A program made the position numbers and the translations under genes. The notes beneath the pieces are model-generated. The model was not told the origin of the DNA. It was given only the letters and a program-made list of their open reading frames with translations, and searched no databases. 64,000 bases of DNA, from the NCBI RefSeq assembly GCF_900101965.1, contig NZ_FNAP01000012.1, positions 1-64,000 on the forward strand, read 5' to 3'. Source of the DNA: Rhodospira trueperi. GTDB taxonomy: Bacteria > Pseudomonadota > Alphaproteobacteria > Rhodospirillales > Rhodospirillaceae. Below are positions 33,955 to 44,300 of this stretch, piece after piece (position 1 is the stretch's first letter; each line of letters opens with the position of its first letter).

Positions 33955-35253
33955 ATGGGTTCGGCGGCGGAGGCACAACGGCGGTGGCGGCTGGTGCTGG
34001 GGCGCTATGCCGATCCCGCCCTGGGCGGGGTGCAGGGCCGCGACGCCCGCATCGACGAAACGCTGGAGTTCCTGTATGGCCGGGAATACGAGGCTCGGGG
34101 GCTTCACCGCGACACCCGCCCGGGTGCCGTCGATCAATTACAGGCCAAAGCCGCCGGGTGGCTGGACGGAGCGGTCCATCTCCATGCGCGGATGGTCGAG
34201 GCGCTGACCGGCCGCGGCGGCAGCCCGGGTGCGGGCCATGGGGGCGACCCGCAGAACGGCGAAGCCGCCCCGGCCAATGCCAGCCGTGGCAAGGGACCCG
34301 GCTCCCTGGACCTCACCCAGATACGGGCCATCGACTGGGTGGGCCGGGCGCGCACGCTGTTCCCGGCGCCCGTTTTCGAGGTCCTGCAGACCCATGCCTT
34401 GCAGCGCTACGGCATTCTCGATCTGCTCAACGACCCCAAGACGCTTGAGGGCCTGGAACCCAACCGCGATCTGCTGAAGGTGCTGCTGCGCTACCACGGG
34501 CGTGCCGATCCGGCGGTCAAGGACAAGCTGCGCGCGATTGCCCGTCAGGTGATCCAGGAGATCCTCGCCCGTCTGCGGATGGATCTGCGCCGGGCCCTGT
34601 CCGGCCGCCGCAACCGCTTCCAGCGCGGCGCCCTCAAATCGGCCGCGAATTTCGACTGGCGCGCCACCTTGCGGGACAACCTCAAGACCTACGACGCGGA
34701 CCGGCGCCGCATCATCGCCGAGCGCCTGCGCTTCAACGCCCGCACCCGCCGCCACCTGCCCTGGCGTATCATCCTGTGCGTCGACCAGTCGGGCTCCATG
34801 AGCGACAGCATCATCCATGCCGCCGTCATGGCCACGATCCTCAGTGGTCTGCCGAGCGTATCCGTCCGCATGGTGCTGTTTGACACATCCATCGTCGATG
34901 TGTCCGACCGCCTGTCGGATCCCCTGGAGACGCTGATGTCCGTCCAGTTGGGCGGCGGCACCAACATCGGCGCGGCGCTGGCCTACTGCGAAACCCTGGT
35001 GACGACACCGGAGCGCACCCTTCTCGCCGTGGTCAGCGACTTCGGCGAGGGGGCCGCGCCCGAAACCCTGTTCGGGACGGTCGCCCGCCTGGCCGAGGCG
35101 CGTGTCCGCCTGATCGGGCTGGCGGCCCTGGATGACGAGGGGACGGCGGCCTACAACACGGTGATTGCCCAAAGGCTGGCCGACCTGGGCATGCCGGTCG
35201 GGGCCATGACGCCCGACCGCTTCGCCCGATGGCTGGCGGACGTGATCTCATGA
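33955..35253 (+). CDS. VWA-domain protein (YehP-like)
   Basis: A 432-aa protein whose C-terminal half is a von Willebrand A domain. The metal-ion site is complete: DQSGS at 277-281, the Thr of GGGTNIG, and SDFGEG. The N-terminal half is helical and includes a Gly-rich linker (about 86-117). VWA proteins paired with MoxR ATPases bind divalent metal and recruit substrates. It matches E. coli YehP by context and architecture. It starts 3 bp after the DUF5682 stop, and its TGA overlaps the ATG of the SWIM gene (ATGA). Confidence 0.88.
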   Translation: MGSAAEAQRRWRLVLGRYADPALGGVQGRDARIDETLEFLYGREYEARGLHRDTRPGAVDQLQAKAAGWLDGAVHLHARMVEALTGRGGSPGAGHGGDPQNGEAAPANASRGKGPGSLDLTQIRAIDWVGRARTLFPAPVFEVLQTHALQRYGILDLLNDPKTLEGLEPNRDLLKVLLRYHGRADPAVKDKLRAIARQVIQEILARLRMDLRRALSGRRNRFQRGALKSAANFDWRATLRDNLKTYDADRRRIIAERLRFNARTRRHLPWRIILCVDQSGSMSDSIIHAAVMATILSGLPSVSVRMVLFDTSIVDVSDRLSDPLETLMSVQLGGGTNIGAALAYCETLVTTPERTLLAVVSDFGEGAAPETLFGTVARLAEARVRLIGLAALDDEGTAAYNTVIAQRLADLGMPVGAMTPDRFARWLADVIS

Positions 35254-37226
35254 CGCTGGAGGCCATGCTCGCCGCCCATTCCGACCTGGCGCTGGAGGGC
35301 CTGGCGTCGAAGGGCCTGCTGCGCCGGGCGCGGCGGGACCACGAGGCGGGTCGGGCCTCCGTCCTGGAGCGGACCGGCGGCGAGGCCCGGGTGCAGGCCG
35401 ACGGGCAGACGGTGGAGATCGACGGGCGTGGGCCGGCGGCGGCCCGCTGCGATTGCCCGGCCACCGGGATCTGCCGCCACATCCTGCTGGCGGTGCTCGC
35501 GCTCAGGGATGGCCCCTCCCCGCCGCCGGACACCCCCGAAGCCTCACCCGCGCCCGCTCCCCCGAACGCCGCCGCCGACGTCGCCGCCCTGCCCGAGGAC
35601 GCGCTGGCTGCGTTCGCCGGCGCCGACCTTTCGGCGGCGCTGCGGATCGCGGCGGAGGGAGCCTCCATCGAGGACGACGGCGCCGGTTGCCATGTGGCCT
35701 TCCCCGAGCCCAAGGGGCGCGTCACCTTCATTGCCGGACAGGGGCTTGCGGGGGCGGCCTACAAGGGGCCAAAAACCCGCCGCCGGCTGTATGTGACGGC
35801 GGCCGCGCTGTGCCTGCGGATGGCGGCCGGGGTGGCCTTGTCCGACGACCGGCGCCGGAACGCCGAGCCCGAGACCCCGTTGGACACCGCATTCTGTCAC
35901 GCGGTTGCCGACACCGTGACCCGGGCGGTGCCGGCGGTGCTGACCGGGGCCGCCGACATCGCCCAGGACCTTCTGTTCGATGTGGCGATCTCCGCCCGCG
36001 CGGCGGCCGCGCCGCGCCTAGCCGCGCATTTGCGGGGGCTGGCCCATGCCGCCGATCTGGCGGCCAAACGGGATGTGGCGTTCGACCCCATCGCCTTCCT
36101 GACCGCCGCCGGAAACGCCTATGCCCTGGTGACCGCCCTGGCGCAGACGCCCGGTGACCCGGCGCTGACCGGCACGCTGGCCCGCGCCTATGCCCCGGAC
36201 GCGCCGATGTCCCTGTGGCTGCTGGCGGCCGTGCCCTGGCAGACCGCCTCGGGTGCGCGCGGGCTGACGGTCTACGGCTACGCGCCCGAGACCGGCACTT
36301 GGCACGCCACCACCGAGGCCCGCGCCGCCGGCATCGACCCGGCGTTCGATGCGGCCAGGGAATACGGCCGGGGAGTGTGGGCGGCCGGGACGGCGCAGGC
36401 GCTGATGGGGCGCCGCCTGCGGCTGCCGGCGCCCCGCATCGCCCCGGACCGGCAGATTGCCCGCACCCTGCCCGAACCCGCGGTGCCGCTGGATGATCCG
36501 CTGGACACCGCTGTCCTGGAGGCAGCCGGCTTCGACGACTGGGGGGCCTGGCGGGCCTACGTTCGCGCCGAGGCGAGGCAAGGCCTGCGGCGCCGGGCGA
36601 CACCGGTGCCGGCGATGCTCTTGCCGCGCCGGATCACGGATCTGACCTTCGACGATCTGGCCCAGCACGACCGCCTGACGGTGATCGACCGAAGCGGCGC
36701 GCCGTTGGCGCTGATCCTGCCGCCTGGGAAAAACGATCTGGCGGCCCGTGTGCATGCCGTCGCGGGGTCCATCCGCGCCATCGTCGTCGAGGCCCGGGCG
36801 CCCGGGCGGGGGACGGCGGTCCACGCGGTGTCCCTGATCCGTGCGCAGCCGGACGGCGCCCTGCGCGTGGTCAACCTGACCCTCGACCCCATCAAGCCGC
36901 CGCGCGGCGGACAGGCCGCGCTCGCCCACCTGCGCGCCCTGATCCCCACCCGGTCGGCGCCGGTGACGCGCCGTGACGATCCCCTGCTGCGACTGACCAC
37001 GCGGGCCATGGAGGCCATGCACGACCTTGTAACCGTGCCCGGCCGACCGCCCGACCGGGCGCTGATCCGCACCATGGCGGACGTCGGCCTAGCCTCTCTG
37101 TCCGAGGCCCTCGACCGCGCCTACGCGGACCCCACCCCGGCCACCATCCTGGCCGTCGCCTACCTGGCGAGCGAAGTGCGCGCTGCCCTGTCGGCAGCAG
37201 ACACGGAAGCGGTAACGGAAATTTAA
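35250..37226 (+). CDS. SWIM zinc-finger protein (YehQ-like)
   Basis: A 658-aa protein. The SWIM motif CxC-x5-CxH is seen as Cys67, Cys69, Cys75 and His77 (RCDCPATGICRHIL). SWIM fingers bind zinc and usually contact DNA or proteins. The rest is Ala-rich and helical with no domain I recognise. E. coli YehQ is the matching family member. ATG 35250 sits in an ATGA overlap with the VWA stop; an alternative ATG at 35229 lies further inside the VWA gene. A 77-bp AT-rich gap separates it from the first DUF4132 gene, so an internal promoter is possible there. Confidence 0.85.
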   Translation: MTLEAMLAAHSDLALEGLASKGLLRRARRDHEAGRASVLERTGGEARVQADGQTVEIDGRGPAAARCDCPATGICRHILLAVLALRDGPSPPPDTPEASPAPAPPNAAADVAALPEDALAAFAGADLSAALRIAAEGASIEDDGAGCHVAFPEPKGRVTFIAGQGLAGAAYKGPKTRRRLYVTAAALCLRMAAGVALSDDRRRNAEPETPLDTAFCHAVADTVTRAVPAVLTGAADIAQDLLFDVAISARAAAAPRLAAHLRGLAHAADLAAKRDVAFDPIAFLTAAGNAYALVTALAQTPGDPALTGTLARAYAPDAPMSLWLLAAVPWQTASGARGLTVYGYAPETGTWHATTEARAAGIDPAFDAAREYGRGVWAAGTAQALMGRRLRLPAPRIAPDRQIARTLPEPAVPLDDPLDTAVLEAAGFDDWGAWRAYVRAEARQGLRRRATPVPAMLLPRRITDLTFDDLAQHDRLTVIDRSGAPLALILPPGKNDLAARVHAVAGSIRAIVVEARAPGRGTAVHAVSLIRAQPDGALRVVNLTLDPIKPPRGGQAALAHLRALIPTRSAPVTRRDDPLLRLTTRAMEAMHDLVTVPGRPPDRALIRTMADVGLASLSEALDRAYADPTPATILAVAYLASEVRAALSAADTEAVTEI

Positions 37227-37303
37227 CGCACAATCTAAAGATTAACCGGACACTTCCTGGGTGTTTTCAGCCACCGACAGGCGCAAACGTGAGGGCTACC
37301 CCA

Positions 37304-40300
37304 ATGGACACCCCCGCCGACACCGACCAGGACCTGCTCGGCCCACCGCTGTTCGACCGCGCCCTGATCGAACGCAGCCGCGCGGAAAACCGGCCGCTGT
37401 TCGGGCATGTGGCCGGGCTGTACTGCGATATCCTCGCGAAGAGCCTGCAGGACCGCCGCCAGTCCCAACGCAGCCCTGCCAACACGGCGAAACCGAAAGG
37501 ATTGATGTCAAGGCTGTCCGGCCTTGGCTTCTTCGGTGGACAAGCTGGAAACGACCGCGAGCGCACGTTTCGCGATGACCTGATCCGTTGGATCGAGGGC
37601 CAGAGCGACGTGGCACCAGCCATCCCACCCGGCTACATCGCCTCGGACGAGCGTTTCGGCGATGACGCTTACATGATCGCCCTATGTTCCGCACTGCATC
37701 CCGACGCCTGCTGGGATGCCAGGGGGGCGAACCGACTGGGGAAGTTCCTGCGATTGAGCCGGAGCCGGGCTCGTGTCGGGGGTCCGGGGCAGTCGTCGGA
37801 CGACATGACCCTGATCACGGACTACGACGCGGCCCTTGAGTATCTGGCTGTTCTCCAGGGCTGTAAAACACAGTTCAAGGCCACGATCGACGCCGCAGGC
37901 ACCGTGATTCGCCGCTTCGAATCCCTGGGCCTCACCCTGCCCCGTCTCGGCGCCATCCTCGGCGTCGACGCGATGGGCGCCTTTCGGACCCTGGCCAAGT
38001 TCTCCGGCTTCGAAAACCCGACCGTCACGCCCATTGATCGCTACAAGATCGCGCCGCGCCCGATTCTGGTCACCGGCATCGGCGGCTTCATGGCGGATCA
38101 CGCCGGTCAGATAACCGAGGAGGTCTGCGCACAGCCGGACACCGCCATCGGTCTGGTCCTTGAAACCGCCCGCTACTTCGACGCCGAACCGGTGTTCGGC
38201 AAGGCCACCTTTCGGATCGCCGCGGAGGCTTCGGTCTCGCGACGGAAGGCCGCAGAACCCTTTGTTGCGGTGTACCCCGCCGACCGGCTTCAGGCGGCGT
38301 GCGAGGACGCGTTCGCCACCCTGACCCCGGCGGCGCGGGCGCGCCTGCTGGAGATGCTGGTGGTCAAGCGACCGGACGAGGCGCGCACCCTGTTCCCCCG
38401 CTGGCTGGAGACCGAGGCGGCCGCCAAGCCCAAGGCGGTAATGGAAACCGCCCTGGACCGCTGGGCGCAGGGCGCGGGCGGTGCAGGCGTGGGCGCGGCG
38501 GCCCAGCCGGACGCGCCCCCCGACGACGAGACCGGCTACCTGGCCTTGGACGGCACCCGCGTCACCCTGCCGCCGCTGCCGGAGGAGGAGCCGCTGCCGC
38601 CGCTGGAGGAAGCGGCTTTTGATCCCTTGCGGCCTCTTGTCAGTGAGTACAATCAACGGGTAAGGGCGCATAACGAGAAGGAACTGCGGTGGGCCGGGAG
38701 CCAGACGCACCGCAAGCCGAGTTTTAAGCCGGAAATCGACGCCATTGCCCTAGCGAACAGCCAGCGACAAGCCATGAACCAAACATTGCTGCCGAAACCG
38801 AAAGACTCACACGGTCGCAGCGCGGATACAGCGCTTTATTTGTTGAAGAAGAGCTTCACCGATCTATACGCCACGTTTTCCGGCCTGGACCCCGAGCCGA
38901 TGCGGCGGATGTTCGACCAGGAGGCGGTCGACTGGCGCCATTTGATCAACCTGTCCAACAACAACAAGAACCTGTTCGGCAGACTCGACGTCCTGTACGG
39001 CGCAACCGCGGACGACCGGCACCTGGAACTGGGGGCGCTGTGGCGGCGCATCGAGGCCGGTCTGGACATCCGCAGGGTCGTGCGCTTCAAGCCCGATCTC
39101 CTTCCCGTGCCAGGAGATGCGTCGTACCGCCTCCAGCACTACTACGAATCATTGGACATATCCCCGTACGCCGCCGAAACCCTGTGGCCGGGCTTCCTGA
39201 CCCGCCTGCCGAAGCTTCTGGAGAACCTGCGCGCCACCGAACGCAAGGACAGCGCCCGCGGGGATGACAAGGCGAGGCTGGTCACCGACAGCCTGACCAT
39301 CCTGGCCCAGTTCCCGAAGGCGCCGATGTGTGTGGTCCCAGACCTGCTACGCCTGGCCCTGGGACCGGAACGGTCCTGGCGGCGGCCCGCGCAGGACCTG
39401 CTGGCCGATCATCCGGCGGCGACCGCGCTGTGCGTGGAGACCCTGGGCGACCGCAACAGCGCGCTGCGCATCGACGCCGCCCGCTGGCTGGCCCGCCGGG
39501 GCGATGCCTCCGCACTTCCGGCGGTGGAGAAAGCGCTCGCCAAGGAAAAGCTGCCCAATGCGCGCGCCGCCCTGATGGGCGCGGTCAAGGCCCTGGGCGG
39601 CGACCTGCGCCGCTGGCTGGACCCGGCGGCCCTGCAATCAGAGGCCGAAAAGGGCCTCAAAACCCTGAAGCTGGACGCCGTCGATTGGCTGATGCCGCGT
39701 CTGCCCCGCGACCTGTGCTGGGCCGACGGCACGCCGCTGTCGCCGCAGATCCTGGACTACTGGATCGCGCTGGCCGTCAAGCTGAAGGAGCCCGGCGGCA
39801 ACGCCCTGTTCCAGCTCTGGCTGGACGAGTTGCGGCCCCAGGACGCGGCGCGCCTGGGCCTGACCCTGTTCCGCGCCTGGCTCGCCCGCGACGTGCTGCC
39901 CCGGGGCGAGGCCGAGGCCCGCGCCGAAATGGCCACCATGACCCCCCAGCAGATCACCTCCGAAAGCTATCGGTACATGTCCTGGGAGGCGTGCCGCCAG
40001 GCCTCCTTCGAGGAGAAGGCGGCAGCGATTCTCAAGGGCCTGGCCGAACGGGAGAGGAGCGCCATCGACGCCAAGGGCGTACTGGGGCTGTGCGCACGGG
40101 CGCCGGGGGGCGAGATCGCCGCCCTCGCCCGGCCCTACCTGAAAAAGCACGGCGAGCGGGTCAACCAGGCCAAGGCGGTGCTGGAGGCGGTGGCCGCCAT
40201 CCCCGACGTGGCGGCGATCCAGGTGATCGTCGGCGCCGCCGACCACACCCGCCAGAAGACCGTGCAGCAGCTTGCCCAGGAGTTGATGGAGGGCATTGCC

Positions 40301-41305
40301 GCCGCTCGCGGCTGGACTCCCGAGGATCTGGCCGACCGCACCGTGTCGGCCTGCGGGTTCGAAAACGACGGGACCCAGGCCGTGGACTGCGGCGCCGGCC
40401 GCATCTTCGTGTTGCGGCTGGACGACTCGGCGGCGGTCCAGGTCCTCAATCCCGACGGCAAGGTGGTGAAGGCCCTGCCGGCCCCGGCCGGCGACGACGA
40501 GGACCAGGCCAAGGGCAAGGCGGCCCGCAAGACCCTGACAGCGGTGAAGAAGCAGCTTGCCCAGACGGTCGAACACCTGACCGCCCGCTGGATCACGGCG
40601 ATGTGCGTCGAGCGCGCTTGGCCCCTGGAGGACTGGACCGCCTGCTTCGCCACCCATCCCGTGGCCGGCCGTCTGGCGCAACGCCTCGTGTGGCAGGGTC
40701 TGGACGCCGATGGAACGCCGGTCTCCTGTTTCCGGCCGCTGGCCGACGGGTCGTGGAGCGACGCCGAGGACGGCACGGTCGATCCGTCCGCCGTCGCCGC
40801 CGTGCGCCTGGTGCATGCGGGCCTACTGACGGGCGAGGATGTCGCGGCGTGGCGCGCGCACCTGACCGATTACGAAGTTGCGCCTCTGTTCGACCAGTTC
40901 CTGGCCCCGGTTGACCTGACCGAGGCCGAGGGCAAACGGACCGAACTTCATGATCGACGCGGCTGGATCATCGAAACCTTCACCCTGCGCGCCCAGGCCA
41001 CCAAACGCGGATACGAACGCGGGCTGATCGGCGACGGCGGCGGATTCACCACCTACGTCAAGCGGTTCCGGGCGGCCGGGCTGGAAGCAGAACTGCGGTT
41101 CTCGGGCAGTTGCGTTCCGGAAGAGAACGAACCCTGCGCGTTGCTCGGCCTCGCCGTCTGCAAGCCCCGGCAGGGATGGCACGGCCGCCCGGTGGCTCTG
41201 GGCAGCGTGCCGCCCGCCTTGCTGGCCGCGTTGCGTGCGGACTTCATCGCCATCGGCGACGCGGGCAGCGGTTATGCCGAGGACTTCGAAAACTACGGGC
41301 CGTGA
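37304..41305 (+). CDS. DUF4132 domain giant protein, copy 1
   Basis: A 1333-aa soluble protein. The C-terminal about 480 residues form the DUF4132 domain, related to E. coli YehI/MolR, with the GWTPEDLADRTVSACGFEND and ALQVLNPDGKVVKALPAP type segments and the terminal RADFIAIGDAGSGYAEDFE. Earlier there are HEAT-like helical repeats (WRRPAQDLLADHP..., ETLGDRNSALRIDAARWLARRGD). No WGR domain is seen. ATG 37304 is chosen because it aligns with the start of copy 2 (LLxxPLFDRALIExSRAENRPL); GTG 37289 is an alternative. Function unknown; E. coli relatives were once linked to molybdate regulation without firm support. It is followed after 17 bp by a paralogue. Confidence 0.85.
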   Translation: MDTPADTDQDLLGPPLFDRALIERSRAENRPLFGHVAGLYCDILAKSLQDRRQSQRSPANTAKPKGLMSRLSGLGFFGGQAGNDRERTFRDDLIRWIEGQSDVAPAIPPGYIASDERFGDDAYMIALCSALHPDACWDARGANRLGKFLRLSRSRARVGGPGQSSDDMTLITDYDAALEYLAVLQGCKTQFKATIDAAGTVIRRFESLGLTLPRLGAILGVDAMGAFRTLAKFSGFENPTVTPIDRYKIAPRPILVTGIGGFMADHAGQITEEVCAQPDTAIGLVLETARYFDAEPVFGKATFRIAAEASVSRRKAAEPFVAVYPADRLQAACEDAFATLTPAARARLLEMLVVKRPDEARTLFPRWLETEAAAKPKAVMETALDRWAQGAGGAGVGAAAQPDAPPDDETGYLALDGTRVTLPPLPEEEPLPPLEEAAFDPLRPLVSEYNQRVRAHNEKELRWAGSQTHRKPSFKPEIDAIALANSQRQAMNQTLLPKPKDSHGRSADTALYLLKKSFTDLYATFSGLDPEPMRRMFDQEAVDWRHLINLSNNNKNLFGRLDVLYGATADDRHLELGALWRRIEAGLDIRRVVRFKPDLLPVPGDASYRLQHYYESLDISPYAAETLWPGFLTRLPKLLENLRATERKDSARGDDKARLVTDSLTILAQFPKAPMCVVPDLLRLALGPERSWRRPAQDLLADHPAATALCVETLGDRNSALRIDAARWLARRGDASALPAVEKALAKEKLPNARAALMGAVKALGGDLRRWLDPAALQSEAEKGLKTLKLDAVDWLMPRLPRDLCWADGTPLSPQILDYWIALAVKLKEPGGNALFQLWLDELRPQDAARLGLTLFRAWLARDVLPRGEAEARAEMATMTPQQITSESYRYMSWEACRQASFEEKAAAILKGLAERERSAIDAKGVLGLCARAPGGEIAALARPYLKKHGERVNQAKAVLEAVAAIPDVAAIQVIVGAADHTRQKTVQQLAQELMEGIAAARGWTPEDLADRTVSACGFENDGTQAVDCGAGRIFVLRLDDSAAVQVLNPDGKVVKALPAPAGDDEDQAKGKAARKTLTAVKKQLAQTVEHLTARWITAMCVERAWPLEDWTACFATHPVAGRLAQRLVWQGLDADGTPVSCFRPLADGSWSDAEDGTVDPSAVAAVRLVHAGLLTGEDVAAWRAHLTDYEVAPLFDQFLAPVDLTEAEGKRTELHDRRGWIIETFTLRAQATKRGYERGLIGDGGGFTTYVKRFRAAGLEAELRFSGSCVPEENEPCALLGLAVCKPRQGWHGRPVALGSVPPALLAALRADFIAIGDAGSGYAEDFENYGP

Positions 41306-41322
41306 TCCCGGGGACCGCGACG

Positions 41323-44300
41323 ATGACCATCACCCAGACCGACAGAGACCTGCTCGACCTGCCCTTGTTCGACCGCGCCCTGATCGAAAAGAGCCGCGCC
41401 GAGAACCGGCCCCTGTACGGCCATGTGGCCGGGCTGTTCTGCGACTATCTGGCGCGGCTGGCCAAGGAGCAGCCGCCCAAGGGCGCACCGGCACGGCCAG
41501 GACCGACGGCCCCTCCGCCCAAACCGGGTCTGTCGGCGCGCATGGGGGCAGCGTGCGGCCGTAAGGCACCTGATGACGCGTGGCAGACCTTCCGCGACGG
41601 CATTGTCCGCTGGGTGGATGGCCGGACCGACACAGCCCCCGACACACCCGGAGACTTCTCGACATCCGGCTACAAACTTGGCTCTGTCGATCATGAACGC
41701 GCCTGTTTTGGGGACACTCTGCCCCTGACCCGTGGTCTCGCCTCGGCGCTGCACCCGGACGCGGCCTGGAATTCCGGGCAGGCCAACCGCCTTGGCAAGC
41801 TGCTCTACATGGGCTTCGAGGGCCCCCGGGGCCCACGCATTGGGCCTCCCGGGAGGATCACCCAGTGCAGCGACGAGGACGCCCTCATCGGACTCTGCAG
41901 AGGTGCCGGGGCCGCCATCCGCAACGACGGGTTCACGCAGGGGCATGAGCGCCTGAGCGCGGCGATGCCCAGCCTCGGCCTGACCCTGGATCGGCTTGGA
42001 GAGGTGCTGGGCGGGGACGCCATGCAGCTTTTCAGGCGGATGTTTCGATTGTTCGACCCCAATGTCCCGTCCGGGGCGCGGACGGTATGGTATGACATTG
42101 GCATCACTTGGGACATCACCGGCTTTCCGGTCTTCCTGGAGCGGAACGCCGGGCGGATCAGCGACGAACTGCGGTCACAGCCCGAAGAGCCTTTGGGCCG
42201 TGTGCTGCAGGCCGCCGCCCACTTCCAGGTTCTGCCGGCGTACCGGAGCCTGCTGATGGGCGCGGCGGCCGACGCCTCAGTGAAGCGGCGGCGCGCCGTG
42301 GTGTCGCCCCTGAAGGCCTACCCGACCGAGGACCTGGAAGCCGCCGTCACGGCCGCCCTGGAGACCCTGACGCCGGCGGCCCGCGCCCGGCTGCTGGAAA
42401 CCCTTGCCCTGCGCCGGCCGGCCGAGGTCCGCCCCCTGTTCGAACACTGGCGGGAGATCGAGACGGCAGCCAAGCCCAAGGCCGTGCTGGAGAGGATCCT
42501 GGCACGCTGGGCGCTGGGAGAGGGGGACGGTCGGGTCGGCCAGGCCCCGCCGGAGGACGACGCCGCGCCGCCCCGCGAGGACGACCTGACGGGCTATCTG
42601 GCCGTGGACGGCACGCGCGTGACCCTGCCGCCACTGCCGCCCGAGGACCCCTGTCCGCCGCTGGAGGACGCGGCCCTGGACCTCATCCGCCAAGCGTCCG
42701 CCCTGTACAATCAGTATTGCGACGAATATCGGCAGAAGCACGACCATGACCCCACGGCCGGTCGCATCGACGAGGCCGCCATCGAGAACGTGCGCCGCAA
42801 GGCCATGGGACAGCCGCTGATCGAGCATCCGACAAAACCAGAGAAGACGAGAAGTCACGACGCTCTCTTCAAAGTGTGGCTGCATTTCAGGGAGCGCAGG
42901 GGATACCGGTGGGACCGGATCCTGGACCACACCCGGGCGTTTTGCGAACACCCCGGCGTTCATTGGCGTCACCTGGTGCGCCTCGCCAGCACGGACACGT
43001 CGCACATGGAGCTGCTCGAGGCGGAGGACTGGGAATGGGGCGAACTGTGGCGCCGCATCCGCGCCGGCCTGGACGTCCGCCTGGTGGCGCTGGCCGTTCC
43101 CGGGTTCCTGACGCCGGAACACGTCGGATGGGTCCTCAGGCCCTGGCGACCCCGCACCCTGGCGGACCTGGACCATCCGCTGGTGTGGGCCGGGTTCATG
43201 CTCCGCCTGCCGGACATCCGGGATGCTCTGCGGACTGCCGACCGCGCAATGGTGCGCAAGCGCCATCGGACTGACAATGCTGCCCAAAGTGTGGCCACAG
43301 CGCTGACCATGCTGGAGGCCTTCCCGAAAACGCCGGCCTGCATGCAGCCCGACCTGATGCGCATCGCGCTGGGGCCGGAACGCGCCTGGCGCCACCGCGC
43401 CCAGGCGTTGCTGAAGGATTCGCGCGCGGCGACGGCGCTGATCGTCGAGGCCCTGGGCGACGGTCAGGCCGACATGCGGGTGGAGGCCGCGCATTGGCTT
43501 GGGCGGCGGGGCGATGCCTCGGTCCTGCCCGCCCTGGAGGCGGCCCTGGCCAAGGAGAAGACCCCCGCCGGCCGTGCCGCCCTGATGCAGGCCATGCGGG
43601 TGTTGGGCGGCGATCTTGGCCGTTGGCTCGCCCCGGCGGCGCTGACGCGCGAGGCCGAGACGGCGCTGAAGACGCTGCGGTTGGACGCGGTGCATTGGCT
43701 GTTGCCGGAGCTCCCGGGCGATCTGGCTTGGCGGGACGGCACCCCCCTGCCGGAAAGCGTCCTTCAGTACTGGGTCGCCCTGGCCGTGAAGCTGAAGGCG
43801 CCGGGCGGCAACCCGCTGTTCGACCTGTGGCTGGATCAGATGCGGCCGGAGGACGCGGCGCGGCTGGGCCTGACGATCTTTCGCCAGTGGACGGCCCGAG
43901 ACCTCTCCCCGAAAGGCGAGGTCATCGCCCGCGCCGACGTCGCGGCGATGGACCCCAGGGATGTCCGCCGGAGAAGCTTACCCCATTTTCCGTCCTGGGA
44001 CGCGTATCGGGGCTCCAGCCCGGCGGAACAGGGCGAGGCTCTGGCCAAGGCGTTGGCCGCCGATCCGATCGGCGCCGCCGACTCCAAGGGCGTGCTGGGC
44101 CTGTGTGCCCGGGCGCCGGGGCGCGACATCGCCGTCCTGGCCCGGGCCTACCTGAAAAAGCACGGCGAGCGGGCCAACCAAGCCAAGGCGGTGCTGGAGG
44201 CGGTGGCCGCGATCCCCGATCCGGCCACCATCCAGGTGATCGTCGGTGCGGCCGATCGCCTGCCCCAGAAGAGCGTGCGCGCCCGCGCGGGAGAGCTTGT